From the NCBI GenBank assembly GCA_008638375.1, contig CM018031.1, forward strand, positions 3,571,001 through 3,635,000: a stretch of 64,000 bases of DNA, read 5' to 3'. The translations under genes were made by a program, and so were the position numbers. Every line of letters starts with the position of its first letter. Position 1 is the stretch's first letter. Positions 13,101 to 24,545 of the stretch are shown one piece after another. Source of the stretch: Nyssa sinensis (Eukaryota; Streptophyta; Magnoliopsida; Cornales; Nyssaceae). The notes below the pieces were generated by a model. It was not told the DNA's origin and ran no database searches. It was given only the letters and a program-made list of their open reading frames with translations.

Positions 13101-16100
13101 GTTGGGTCTAAAACATGGACATGTGCATGAATGGGCCTATTAACTCAAGCATGGAACTCACTTCAAATATTCCATTTCAAATTCTATCACTTTATAATTT
13201 ACATTCTTATAAGACTCACTAAGTAGGTCCTATTAATTATGAGAAGATAAATTATAAAATAAGATAATTTAAATATAAAAATTATTTTATCAATTTATAT
13301 TTTTAAAAATGATTTTATTAGTAAGATCAAGACACGTGAACAACTAAATCACATATATATATATATATATCTTTCAATCACTGACCTCATAATAACAATA
13401 AACATTCTAAGTACTCAATTCGTTAGTTCAACTTAGAAGGGCACCTCAGCCTTTAGATTATAAGCTTGACCAGGAGTTATCTCTCGAACTATTTAGAACA
13501 TCAGAAGTGATTGTTCAGTTATGTATCTAACAAACAAAGTCAAGCCTTTAAGTTTGAGGGTCCCTTTCGGATTCATAAGAAACATGTTATTTTTGGCATA
13601 TCACATTCGAATTGAGATCTTGAGAGTTGCTCTCAAGCGTCTTATGAGAAAGGTAATTGTGCAATTATTAATAGGGTACAAAGTACATGCAAAAATCCAA
13701 AACTCAATTTACTACTAATACAACTACATAGATCTTCATCCTTTCGTCTTGATCGTAAGAGTGACTATCACGGAGGCCTCTTCAATAGACCTTCTCATTG
13801 TCGGTTCGACAAGAGTTTGTCAAAATCAAAAGGAACCCACCATCACTAAAGTGTTTTTCATCTTGAATGATGTTATACGTAATGAATTTATTAATAGAAA
13901 TTATCACTTCTCAACACAAAATAGTGAAGTCCATATTCTAATAAACACACATGAAACTATTTATTTGTATTTAAGATAACAAGCCGTCACTATATAACAC
14001 ACTCTCTCTCTCTCTCTCTCTCTTCATAATCCTGGAATTGTGATGGGAACTTGCTCCAAGTACAAATTTATTTAATCTACTTTAGTACTAGAATTTGAAT
14101 AATGTTTTATTTTTCATAATTTTCATCGCACCTCCATTTCACTTCTTTCACAAAAATTAAGACTCATTATCACGGGTTCACCAATAAATCTCAAAAGAAA
14201 TAGGATGGAGGTAAAATAAAATAGGTATGCCAACTAATGCCGGATGTTACACTTGATTTGTTATAATTCTAGGTTTCTTTATATTTTCATTTTATTTCTT
14301 TAAAGATTAAACAAAAAGATATCAATATAAAAAGGTATGAAGTAGTATAAGAAAAGCATTTGCCTTTAATTATAGATTTCAGTTGTATCTGATCCACTTT
14401 AAATCATCACTTCCCTTGGTCAGCTTGCTATGCAATATAATCATTTGGCCAGTGAGGGACTTACATTTTGTCGGGTCTCTAAAATTTTGAAAAATAAAAA
14501 AATTTACACTTATTTTCAATATATATATATATATATATATATTTTAAAAAAAGTAAGAGATGCCCCTAAAAATTCTTATATTTTTATAAGAAAGAAAATG
14601 AAAAAAATAAAGGCATAATGAAAAAGAAGAAGAAGCAAGGCATAGTTATTAGTATATTCTTTATTTATTTATAGAGTAGATCCATGCAAAATTGAAAAAT
14701 AATTTGATTGATTGTTGTAGCAAACAATAATTAAAGGGTATCATCTCATAATTATCCATGCTTGATTATGCCTGTAGAATGATTGCTTGATGAAAAGTAG
14801 AGGGAAGTAGGGTTTTAAAAATTTCAAGAAGGTTGCAAGTAGTGTTGGCCTAATTTTAAGTATATAATTACTTATAGACGAATTTGGAATATCATTCGAT
14901 ACATAAGATTATCTTTTTAAACATGACCGTAAAAATAAGTACACAATTCATTTTAATTAATGTTTAAATCCTTGTAATGGAGGAATAAAGACTTGAATTT
15001 ATGATCTCATTTTAATAAAAAAAGATAACATACGATGACTAACTTAACTTGCTTTTATTGATTAGGACACGTATTTTTAAATATCTTATTTTAAAATATA
15101 AAAATTAGGATAAACATGTCTCTCCCTTAAAAATATTGAAAGATTAAATGTGCTCCGAATGTCACGTCGTGTGTGTGTTTATAATATTTATATTATATTA
15201 TGTATCATATTATATTAGTATCAAAACTAGGGTAATAAGATTAAAGTTAATTTTCACCAAACTATTGATTATGTTAGATTATTTGTTTAAGGTCTGTATT
15301 AAAGGAGTTCTTGAGTTAGTATATGTGTTGTAGGATGATTGATTTAGTTGTAAGACATGAATTACAACACCTCATCTATTTTATATATAAAAAAAAAGAT
15401 TAAAGTTAATTTTACATTATTTAATATTTAGTTGTTCATAAAAAATATTAAAATTATCATCTACTTCAAGTCTAAATATGTTAATCCATAAAACCCGTCA
15501 ATTATTTAATGTCAAAAATATCCTTTAAATAAAAATCCTATAAAATTTGAAACAACCACAAACAAATTTTTTACAAAACTTTGAAGAGGAATTTAAGCGT
15601 AATTTACACTATATATTAACCGAAGTTAACTTAGTTGACCATTCGTGCTTTTTTTCAAAAGAAAAGTCATTGATTCAAATTTATCTCCTTTATTTGAAGA
15701 TATGTGAACATTTATTTTCTTTCCATCACCCCTAAACTTGTTTGATTGTGTAATCTACTATTATCATTATACTAATTCATGTTTCTATCAGAAAGAAATA
15801 AAAATAAATGGCATGTACATATTATAAGCGTTTAAGATAACCACGACTTCGTTAATTATAAAAAGTCTAAACACTAGGATCCCTGGCTTATGCATTATCT
15901 ATAATGAAGCATGTAACTAATCATTATTTAAGTAAACCAGTACAGTGGTGGACCCACGTGAGGTTAGGGGTCTTTTAAAATTTTACATTTTTACTCTTAT
16001 TTTTTTTAAAAAAAATAGAGTTAATCTTTCACATTTATTTTTATAATTTTACAAAAAAAAAAAACTATCTTAAATTATACATTTTTTTATATGTTTGTCT

Positions 16101-16150
16101 TCCTTAAATGCATGGGATCTGTCTTGGATTCAACTTGAACTTCACAATAA
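10153..16150. other. Gene-free intergenic sequence with microsatellites
   Basis: No gene is supported. Landmarks are a less AT-rich block at about 12750-13060 with a TATA-like GGCTATATAAC near 12983 but no recognisable coding sequence after it, and a (CT)n tract at about 13999-14022. There is also a (TA)n tract at about 14519-14541. AT-rich palindromic sequence lies at about 12165-12260, similar to that near 29200 and 47130. Around 13400-14260 the sequence looks transposon-derived, ending GGATGTTACA, but no paired end was found. Confidence 0.5.
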
Positions 16151-16337
16151 TAAGAGTAATATTAGTCTTATCTTCATATTTTATCAAAAATATTTATTTT
16201 CATAAGTTGATAATGTTGTATTGACTAAATATCAGATCATGATGCGTCATGATGTGATATCTAGTCAATATAATACTACTAACTCATAAAGATAAATATT
16301 TTTAATAAAATTTTTAAATAAACTTAGTATTATTGTA
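16151..16337. mobile_element. 187-bp hairpin MITE, 7-bp target duplication
   Basis: The element is an almost full-length palindrome. The left half, from TAAGAGTAATATTAG through ATTGACTAAATATCAGATCATGATG, is matched by the reverse complement of the right half, which ends CTTAGTATTATTGTA. ACAATAA flanks both sides (16144-16150 and 16338-16344). There is no coding capacity. Target size and foldback structure suggest a hAT- or MULE-derived MITE. The superfamily is not certain. Confidence 0.8.
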
Positions 16338-17962
16338 ACAATAAAATGTAATATTAACAAAATTAACATAACCCAAAATAGATATATTTTATAATTATTA
16401 AATATTACCCAAAAAAAAAGGTGGGTGTAATTGTGTAATTATGTACAAATTTAATGAAATATCTTTCGCAAGATATTCTCTGTGGACCCCACCTCTGATC
16501 TAATGAGACCCACATGACACTACCGTCTGCGCGCACTGCACATAATTCAATTTCGCCTTCCGTCTCTCTCTCTCTCTCTCTCTCATCTCTTTTTGTCTTT
16601 TCCAACTTTTTTTTTTTCATTTTATTTTATGACCATTTATTGTTTTTGAAAGGAAAAAAAAAGAAATATAAAAAGTAAAAGATCAGCTTGCTTAGCCTAG
16701 CCGAGGCGAGTGAAGCTGATGTAGTGAGGAGAGGAAAGGGTTATGTGGTATAAGGGTAAAATAGATAAGTTGAGTGGGGTGAAACAGGAAATTAGAAATC
16801 GGGCGAAAGTAAACGGTGACGGCAGCTCATTAACGGTGCATGTGACGTTAAACTCCCTGTGAAGAGGCGGAATCTTTCTGTATGTACGGCGCGTTCAAAA
16901 TTGGGACCCCCAAGAAAAAAACTCATACATCACACACGGCTCATCATAACCCCTCTCGCCGCTTCCGCATACATTTGTGATGTGCTTCTATATATATATA
17001 TATATATATATACATTCATGTTACGTCTATATAGTCAGAAATTGGGATATATAGTGAGAGAATTGGCTTGTCGTTTTTTTTGACCCTACACGTTGTATGA
17101 TGCAGTGGGTATTTATGAACAGTAGAGGTTGGAGGGTGTGATGACGGCCGTTTGGCAACACGTGCGGGAACGGTGCCCACCTTACTCATTGGTCCCTCTA
17201 TCTAAATCAATAAAAACTTAACACAGAAGTACAATATATGAATAACTTATTAATGTATCACATATTCGTTAATTCGGAAATAATACAGCGGAGATTAATA
17301 GCTTTGGACAGTTATATTTGTTTTATAAATGGAATAATGATATATTAATTATTTTATTTACTACTAATAATTTTATTATTATTTTTTATTTTATTCATAA
17401 TATGAGATAATATTTACTATTGATATTATTAGTAGTAGGGTTTAAACTTAATAAGGTTATGTTTAAAAAAAATGTATGTTAATAAATAATTAAAATGGTA
17501 TAATTTTCTTTTTCAAATGTATAACCTTATTAAGCTTGTTTAAAATTTCAATGAAACTAAAAATATAATTACAGATATTAATTATGTAACATAAAATTAT
17601 TTTATTATTTTATTTTATATAATTGAAATGATGTGAGATAGGTTGCCTTCATCCCATTCCTACCCAATATTCAATTGAATTTGACATAATTTTTTTCCGA
17701 ACTCATCCAGTAGCACACAGTATGATAAGTTCTCAGCGAATTGAATAACCTGTGGTTGCTAGTTATTACATTATTTGCACGATGAGTAGGACATTACAAA
17801 AGAAAAAAGTTCAATAAATAGATCACACAAGTGATAAACATGCTTAGAGATTTGAGCTATGAATTGCGTAAAACTCAGGCAAGTTGCACATGAAATTTAA
17901 ATTGAAGCAGAGATGATTTTTTTTTTTTTTTTCTCTCATGAAAAAGGGATTTGTGCATATCC
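16338..17962. other. Gene-free; GC-richer island at 16680-17180
   Basis: No coding sequence is recognised. A (CT)n tract lies at about 16563-16583 and a (TA)n tract at about 16990-17012. Between them and beyond, about 16680-17180 is unusually GC-rich for this window. It contains ACGTG-type motifs such as AACACGTGCGGG near 17157. It resembles promoter or leader sequence, but no downstream gene was found before the solo LTR. Confidence 0.45.
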
Positions 17963-18587
17963 TGTCACGACCCGAAACCCACCCTATGCGGATCTCGTGT
18001 CGCGGGGCCGGCCCAATGACCGTCCCTATCTTTCTCACTCCTAACATTAATGGTCACAATAAATAATGTAACATAATCAATAAAGTGCGGAAGCCTTATT
18101 ACAACCATTATTCAAAGTCTGAAAATAAAATCGGCAACAGTCTAAACATAACCACTTTTAGGTGGTGAGTACATGGGAGAGACTATATCATTCTACTGTG
18201 TTCCTTGACTGTCTCCCTATGCTCCTGAACTCCTACTGTGGTTCTGTATCATTTTCACCTGAAAAATTTAGTAAGGGGTGAGCTACAAACTCAGTAAGTA
18301 AAAACCTATCCCCAATACGGGTGGGGATGACAAAGATGAATACCAGTCAAGGTAACATGATAGCCAGTCATGACAACGATTGTAATTGTCAGTAAAGTGC
18401 CATAAGGCCAATGAACAGTAAAGCCCAATAACAAGTGTGAGTAGTGGTGTAGCATGGATATGGTTAAAGCACAATAATTACAATCAACATAAATACTGCC
18501 ACAATAAAACGCTCACAGTCCAGTACAACTAATGAGAGAACAGTCAATGCATAGAAAATACCCTCATAACTCCATATGTAAGTACAC

Positions 18588-18792
18588 TTCCATTACCATA
18601 TGTCCTGATCACGGATTTGACCCGAAGGTCCCGTCGATCCATAAAACACCCCCCATCACCATATACTCGATCACGGATTTGACCCGTAGGTCCCGTCGAT
18701 CCATACAAACACTCCCCATCACCATATATTCGATCACGGATTTGACCCGTAGGTCCCGTCGATCGGTAACATACCCATCACCATTTGTCCAT
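18588..18792. repeat. Three-copy 62/63-bp tandem repeat inside the solo LTR
   Basis: GATCACGGATTTGACCCG followed by AGGTCCCGTCGATC and a CCATCACCATAT spacer repeats at 18607, 18669 and 18732. The periods are 62 and 63 bases. The outer copies are less perfect. Such subrepeats are common in the U3 region of long LTRs. Confidence 0.9.
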
Positions 18793-19599
18793 TCACAGTT
18801 TCGACATTCAATTCTAAATTAAGATTCTATCATGTATAAGGTATGAAATAACATGACATAAACATAGAATGATAGGCATCAGTACATTGAATCGAATCAT
18901 GAAATATCAATCAATAGGCATCCACCCGATAGGACAATATCAATGGTGGGAACAACAACAGTGAATACATACATGAGTACAAGTCTTGGCAGTAATGGAA
19001 AGATCGTGGCTTGGAAAACCACGTATAAGAGATAGAAATCCACTTACCTTTTTTAATGCGTCTTAGTATCCTGTGTCCTTCCCTTTTCCTTTCGAATCTC
19101 CTATATATATCAGTAAAGATGTTTTAGTTTTAATGCCATTTATCAATTTGAACTCCTCACTACTTTAAGTATTTCTTACTAATTCGAACTCTCACGATTT
19201 CCAAATTAATCTAATTTACTCATGGGCAAAATGGTCATTTACGTGTCTCTACTTTTCGGGTTCTATTTTCCTAATTCAAACTTCACCATTGACTCCAATA
19301 GGTTTGATATAATAAAAATTCACTATTTACTCATCTCAATCAGAATCCGTTTGACTCACATTTGACTTAGGAGTATTTTGGTGTTTCTACGGGTACTTTA
19401 TTTTTAGGGACTTCATCTCATAAAACGGACCTCACCATTGGGTCCAGAAGGTCCGACACAATAAGGTTACACTATTTATTCATTTATTTTGAACTACGTT
19501 TTAATTCCTTTAATTATTGAAATACAATTAATTTATTTAATTTATTTATTACCTAATTATTTGCATAATATATATTTGTTTGGTGACTTAAGGTCACTG

Positions 19600-19713
19600 G
19601 TGCCTGAGTGGCACAGTGGCTTGTTGCTCCAATCTCCCCCCCTTCGGTCACCGTTTCAAGTCGCAGGGACTGTGGTTGTTATACATTTTTCTTTTTTCTT
19701 CTTTTTTTTTTAA
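19600..19713 (+). repeat. tRNA-derived SINE-like segment within the solo LTR
   Basis: TGGCACAGTGGC at about 19608 fits a pol III A box. GTTTCAAGTCGCAGGG at about 19652 fits a degenerate B box about 43 bases later. A pyrimidine/T-rich tail follows at 19686-19711. The cloverleaf is not intact, so this is not a tRNA gene. I could not find a target duplication. It may be an old SINE insertion or part of the LTR consensus. Confidence 0.4.
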
Positions 19714-21079
19714 TCCAATTACAATGTTGGTTAGTAACAGGGGTTGGGTTGGGCCAGACCCAACCCAATTTGGCCCAATTCAACAAAACAGCCCGTCAGG
19801 CCTGTGCCTCAGACTGAAAGCCAGCAGTGGCTTCTTCTCCACTTCCGATCATCACTCCCAGCGACGGTGGCTCGCCGGCAGTCACTTCCTTGGGTTCTGT
19901 AGATGGGAATTGATTGGGTATGTCGAGGGGGTTTTGTATCTACTCCTAGAATTAAAACCGATAAGGTCTAGAGTAACCACAACCTGCCACAACAGTGGCT
20001 ACGTTGTGCTGAGTGCGTTTCCGGCAAGGGAGGTTCTCCCTTTTCTTTGTGCTATTTTCTCTACCGTTTGAGCCAAAATCATTTCTACATATTTTCTGCA
20101 CCCAATAGGAACAATCTCCCATTGGTTAAACTAAGTTTCACGTACAAAAATTATACAATCAATTCTATCACTGAAAACTTGCAACAACCCCTATTTCCCT
20201 CATCTCTCAACCATTTCCATCAATTATTTCTGCCATAAATTCCTAGGTTCATGCTGGTTATGGTCCTACGTTCAGATCTATCATGCATGCTCTTTAAAAA
20301 AATAAAATAGAACGACCCACTTACTTAGTTTGTGAGTTCCCCTCGGTATCCCTTCCTGGATCGCGCTTGCTCTACCCACTGAATCTCACAGCCTCAGCCT
20401 GATCTGCCTCCCTCTGTTTTATCTCTTCTTTGCTAGCTTTCTATAGAATCAGGGATGATTACATGTATAAATTACTCCTCTCAACGCCGGCGTGCCACAG
20501 TTCTCTCACCCTATCCCTATCCCCTCTACAACTCCCTTATCACATTATCCTTCCTTTTGAATTTAAACTCTTAACTCCCCTCCTTCATCCCTTAATGCAT
20601 TTGTCACAATTGTATACACATAATCATATACACATGTACAACAATGCACACACGCAACCTGCTTTACACACCTACACACATACATATTACACGTATATAT
20701 ATATATATCTACCTATATATATATATATATATATAGAGACATATAATAAATAAAAGTTTAACTTCCTTTATTATTGATTTTTCTTATTTATATTCTCTTT
20801 TCCTATATTTATTTTTACTTCAGTTCATTTGATTCAACTCATTCTAATTTCTTTTCCTTTTTTCTTTTTTTTTTTTATTTATATATATATATATATGTAT
20901 TCCTTTTTTTTTTCTTTTTTTTTTTGTTCGCGATTGCTCGGGCATCACCTGGGAATTATCCGGACTTCCAAACTTTAAAATTTTCAATCCAACCATTTTA
21001 TTTAACATTAAATAGGAAGCCCAACGGCTCGGGTTACATGACTTATTCGGTTACATCTGGGTCAGGGTGTTACATATCC

Positions 21080-23275
21080 TCTCACTTTGATTTTGCTGGA
21101 TTGCCCTCTACATTTTGTTTAATACCTAATGTGTCTTGAAAAGTCAAATATATAATTGTGTATGACCATTGCAAGTGTTAAATTCGGATTGACCCGACTC
21201 ATTTATGACCCGGCCCGTATTCGATTCGATCAATTCAAATTAAATATGAGTTCAATCTATTTATAACATGATCCGTTTATAACCCGCTCAAACTTCAACC
21301 TGCCGATTTTGTCAAGCCTAACAAAGATGCAAAGTATGCAGGGTTTGGGTGTGTTTTGTTTTTTGGCCGGGGGGATTTGGGGGTGTTACAGTCACAGGAC
21401 AGCCAATAATTGACCCTTTGGTCCACCTGCAATTTTTTTTTAATAAAAAAGTCTTACTTACATTTCTGATAAGTCTGAGTATTTATATAAAATTCATTGA
21501 GTTTTATCTTCTCATTAGATTTTTTTAGTTTATCTACCACCTAATTTGGATAATAATGCCAAATAGTCATAATTCCAAATCAGGTGTGTTAAATGATTGT
21601 GCTAGACTGCTAGGGGACTCACCTATATAATGGCGGTTAGTTAAACATCACATGGTCTCATAGTCTCATGTTTACAACGAGTTCTTAGTTTAATTGGTAC
21701 CTTAGAACCATTTGTGAATTGCACACAGAATTGCTTTTGTCCTGCAGTTTTTGTATCTCTACTTTTGCAAAAATTATATTAAAAAACGTACTGAATTGTT
21801 TAATTAAAATTTTAAAATTATTTTAATACTAAAAATGCACTTTAAGGGATAAAAAATAATTATGAACTATTTTTTTTCTCTTCTTAAATGAAAAAAATCT
21901 AATCTTATCGAGTTAACTCAGATAAAAAAAAGTTTCAGACTTATCATTTCGAAGTTGTAACTTTGAGCAATATGTGTGGGCAATTTGCATACTTTTGTAG
22001 GGCATAAATAAAGGCATTGGGCCATTTTGGACTGCACAAGTTTTGCATACTTTTGTCACCAAAATTAGGTGTTGACAAGAAGGAAATGTAGGGTAAAAGA
22101 AAACCCATGTGGTATATAAGAAATTACTCTATATATGTTAATGTGATCAAGAGAAATGAAGGTCATGTGAAGCATGAGGACATGTCAAAGATTTGAGGTT
22201 TTGAAATCATTTTAAAGTAGGCCATGTGGGCATTGACAAAAGAGTATAGAATACACTATAGTTGTGTAATATGACTTTAGCAATCATGAAGATGCAATAC
22301 CCTGAAATGGATTTGGATCCATCATTTTCTACTGTGTGCCCATACCTAATAGTAATGATCTTGAGAAGCTAAACCCAAAATGATAATGGGTCCAAGTGAG
22401 TTGATGGCAAAGTGCCCATGATGGTTTAATTTTTTTTTTTGGTGAAAGGAGGGGACAGCTAGCTAGCTATTTGCAGCTTCATGGTCTCCCTTTTATCTCT
22501 TTGCATTTTGGGCAACACATGGAGTGCAAATAAGACTATATCTTACTAGTTGGTATTCATTGGTTCTAAACGTACTGCATTTAAATTAATCAATATCGGA
22601 CACATCAACAGATGACACATTGCGCTAAAATTAATAAATAATTTTTCATACCTTACATTCTAAGAAAAGCCCGTATTCATTGGTTCTCGATACATTACAT
22701 TCAGACCAATGAATGTTTTACTAATCAACTTGTAAACCACCTATTCTCTAAGATGATGCGTCAAACACTAATTGGTCAGTGCAATGCACTCACGAATGAA
22801 TTATTTTTTATCTCAGTATGTATTTGGAGCTGTTGCTTTGCATATATAAAAGTGAGTGTGGAAAAAGTAGTTCAGAGTTATTTTTTCACAAATGTATTTT
22901 GGTGTATTTCGAGAAATAAAATTAATACAAAAATCTTTTAGAAGTTGGCCAAACAAAAAGAGTCAAACACATTCTATAGAGCAATTTTTGCAAATGTAAA
23001 CTCAAACGTAATTGCACAAAAGCTTCTCCAAATAGGCCCTAAAGCACTAATCAAGTGGTTTAAGTTAACCTATATAGGTGCTGTCAGTGTTGAATAAATT
23101 CTGAGATTTCACTAAGGAGAAAGAAAGTATACTAATAAGAGTTTTGGGAGGGCATTTATGAAAATTTTGAAAGGCTAACTACTAATTTTAAAATTTTTGA
23201 AATAAAAATATTAGGTAAAAATTTGATTTCCTAAAACTTTGGAGTACTGTGGCCACTCCTAGGCCCCCTATTGTA
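21080..23275. other. Gene-free; degraded repeat sequence
   Basis: About 21175-21310 contains repeated GACCCG-type motifs typical of degraded plant transposon ends. The remainder has no recognisable coding sequence. The last part, about 23140-23275, belongs to an older dispersed repeat that the TRIM element interrupts. Confidence 0.5.
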
Positions 23276-23280
23276 GTGAG

Positions 23281-23571
23281 TGTTGAATATTGTCCCACAT
23301 TGCTCATCTGGTCTATCAATATGATTGGCTGTCCCTCTCCTTAACACATAGATTTTAAGTAGTTGAATGGATTGAGCCTCTATTTCAACTTGGTATCAGA
23401 GCTAGGCTAGAGCCCAACCTTGAGCTTCTGCCCGATGCGGTCCAGGGGGGTGTTGGATATTGTCCGACATCGCTCCTCTGAAACTTCTCTAGTCTATTTA
23501 TATGACTGGCTAACCCTCTTCTTAACACTTGAGTTTTAAGGAACTGAATGAGCTTGACCTCGATTTCAACT
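23281..23571 (+). mobile_element. Complete 291-bp TRIM retroelement
   Basis: This is a terminal-repeat retrotransposon in miniature. LTR1 (23281-23390) begins TGTTGAATATTGTCCCACAT. LTR2 (23451-23571) begins TGTTGGATATTGTCCGACAT, and both end TTTCAACT. Directly after LTR1 is TGGTATCAGAGC (23391-23402), the primer binding site complementary to initiator tRNA-Met. A polypurine tract, CCAGGGGGG, sits directly before LTR2. The 5-bp target duplication GTGAG flanks it (23276-23280 and 23572-23576). It has no coding capacity and must be mobilised in trans. The LTRs differ at numerous sites and in length, so it is old. Confidence 0.95.
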
Positions 23572-23576
23572 GTGAG

Positions 23577-24481
23577 GATTTACACGAGGGTGAGGGAAGG
23601 GGCAATGACCCTCTAAAATTTTAAAATTAATTTTTTTTTTAAATTAATAGTTACCTCCCCTAAATATTTTACGTTTTTATAAGAGACCCTTAAATTTTAA
23701 TTTTTATATTTAGTCCCCCTCATATATCTATGGTCTAGATTTGCCACTACCCATTATGTCCCCATTGGATGCTTAAGGAGTTAAAAGACATGGGAATGGT
23801 CTAGTTTGCATTGAAAAGCGAAAAACAATGTTTGTTAATAAACTCAACAAAGTCTTTATCTTCAACTACACTTTTAAATAAGTGTAAAAGTACATAGATT
23901 AACTATATAAATCAAATTAATCACTGTTTGTCAATTAAATAGTATTTTTTTTAATTCTTTCAATATCACACAACTTATACATGTGATTGACCTAATTTAT
24001 GTACAGTGTTTACACAAATTTATCCTTCAAATAATCCTTTTGGTTTTCATGTAATCTAGAGTTGATTTGGTTTATCTTTTTCAAATTTTTATATTAATTT
24101 TTTGGTATTTTCTATTTATGACAAGGCTGTTCCAGGTTGTCCATTTATGTATGTAATAATGGATTCATATGACTTAGGGTGTAGCATAAGAGAATGAGAG
24201 GTGTATCGTAAATCTGGAAGTTGCATTCCTTTTACGGAATGTGAGATCGTTTTGTATACCTTAAAGCGGAATTAGTCTGATTCAATAGTTTGGAACATCC
24301 CATGTGAAAAAAAAAAAGAGAGAGGTTCATATGGGTTGGGCCACGTTGAGCAAGTTGCGATTTTATAAACTGTGTCAGGTTAAAAGCCTGTCCATTTGGC
24401 CCAAATAGTTTTTCTTGATTTGGGCTAGCTCGTTATACATTTAGCTGACATGTTCATACTCTTCTGTTTTAAAGCAAATTT

Positions 24482-24545
<64 letters not shown>

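Larger units (their letters stand above)
17963..21074. mobile_element. 3.1-kb solo LTR, gypsy-like, with TATCC target duplication
   Basis: The element starts TGTCACGACCCG and ends GGGTGTTACA, the TG...CA ends seen in many plant Ty3/gypsy LTRs. It is flanked by identical 5-bp copies of TATCC (17958-17962 and 21075-21079). No primer binding site, gag or pol lies inside, and no second LTR is in the window. A solo LTR left by LTR-LTR recombination is therefore the simplest reading. Inside are a three-copy 62-bp tandem repeat, a tRNA-like segment and AT microsatellites. Short open frames inside have no recognisable domain. Family assignment is inferred from the termini only. Confidence 0.85.

Noticed and set aside
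18532..18822. Repetitive open frame and a possible CRISPR-like array
   Set aside because: Three 62-bp copies without unique spacers, inside a plant LTR. The frame merely reflects the subrepeats.
19489..20238. Overlapping open frames of up to 151 codons
   Set aside because: They lie inside the solo LTR, in three competing frames, with no recognisable domain and with poly-T translated as Phe runs.
20430..21139. Frames rich in His/Thr/Tyr/Ile and Phe
   Set aside because: They translate CA, TA and T-rich microsatellite tracts within the LTR.
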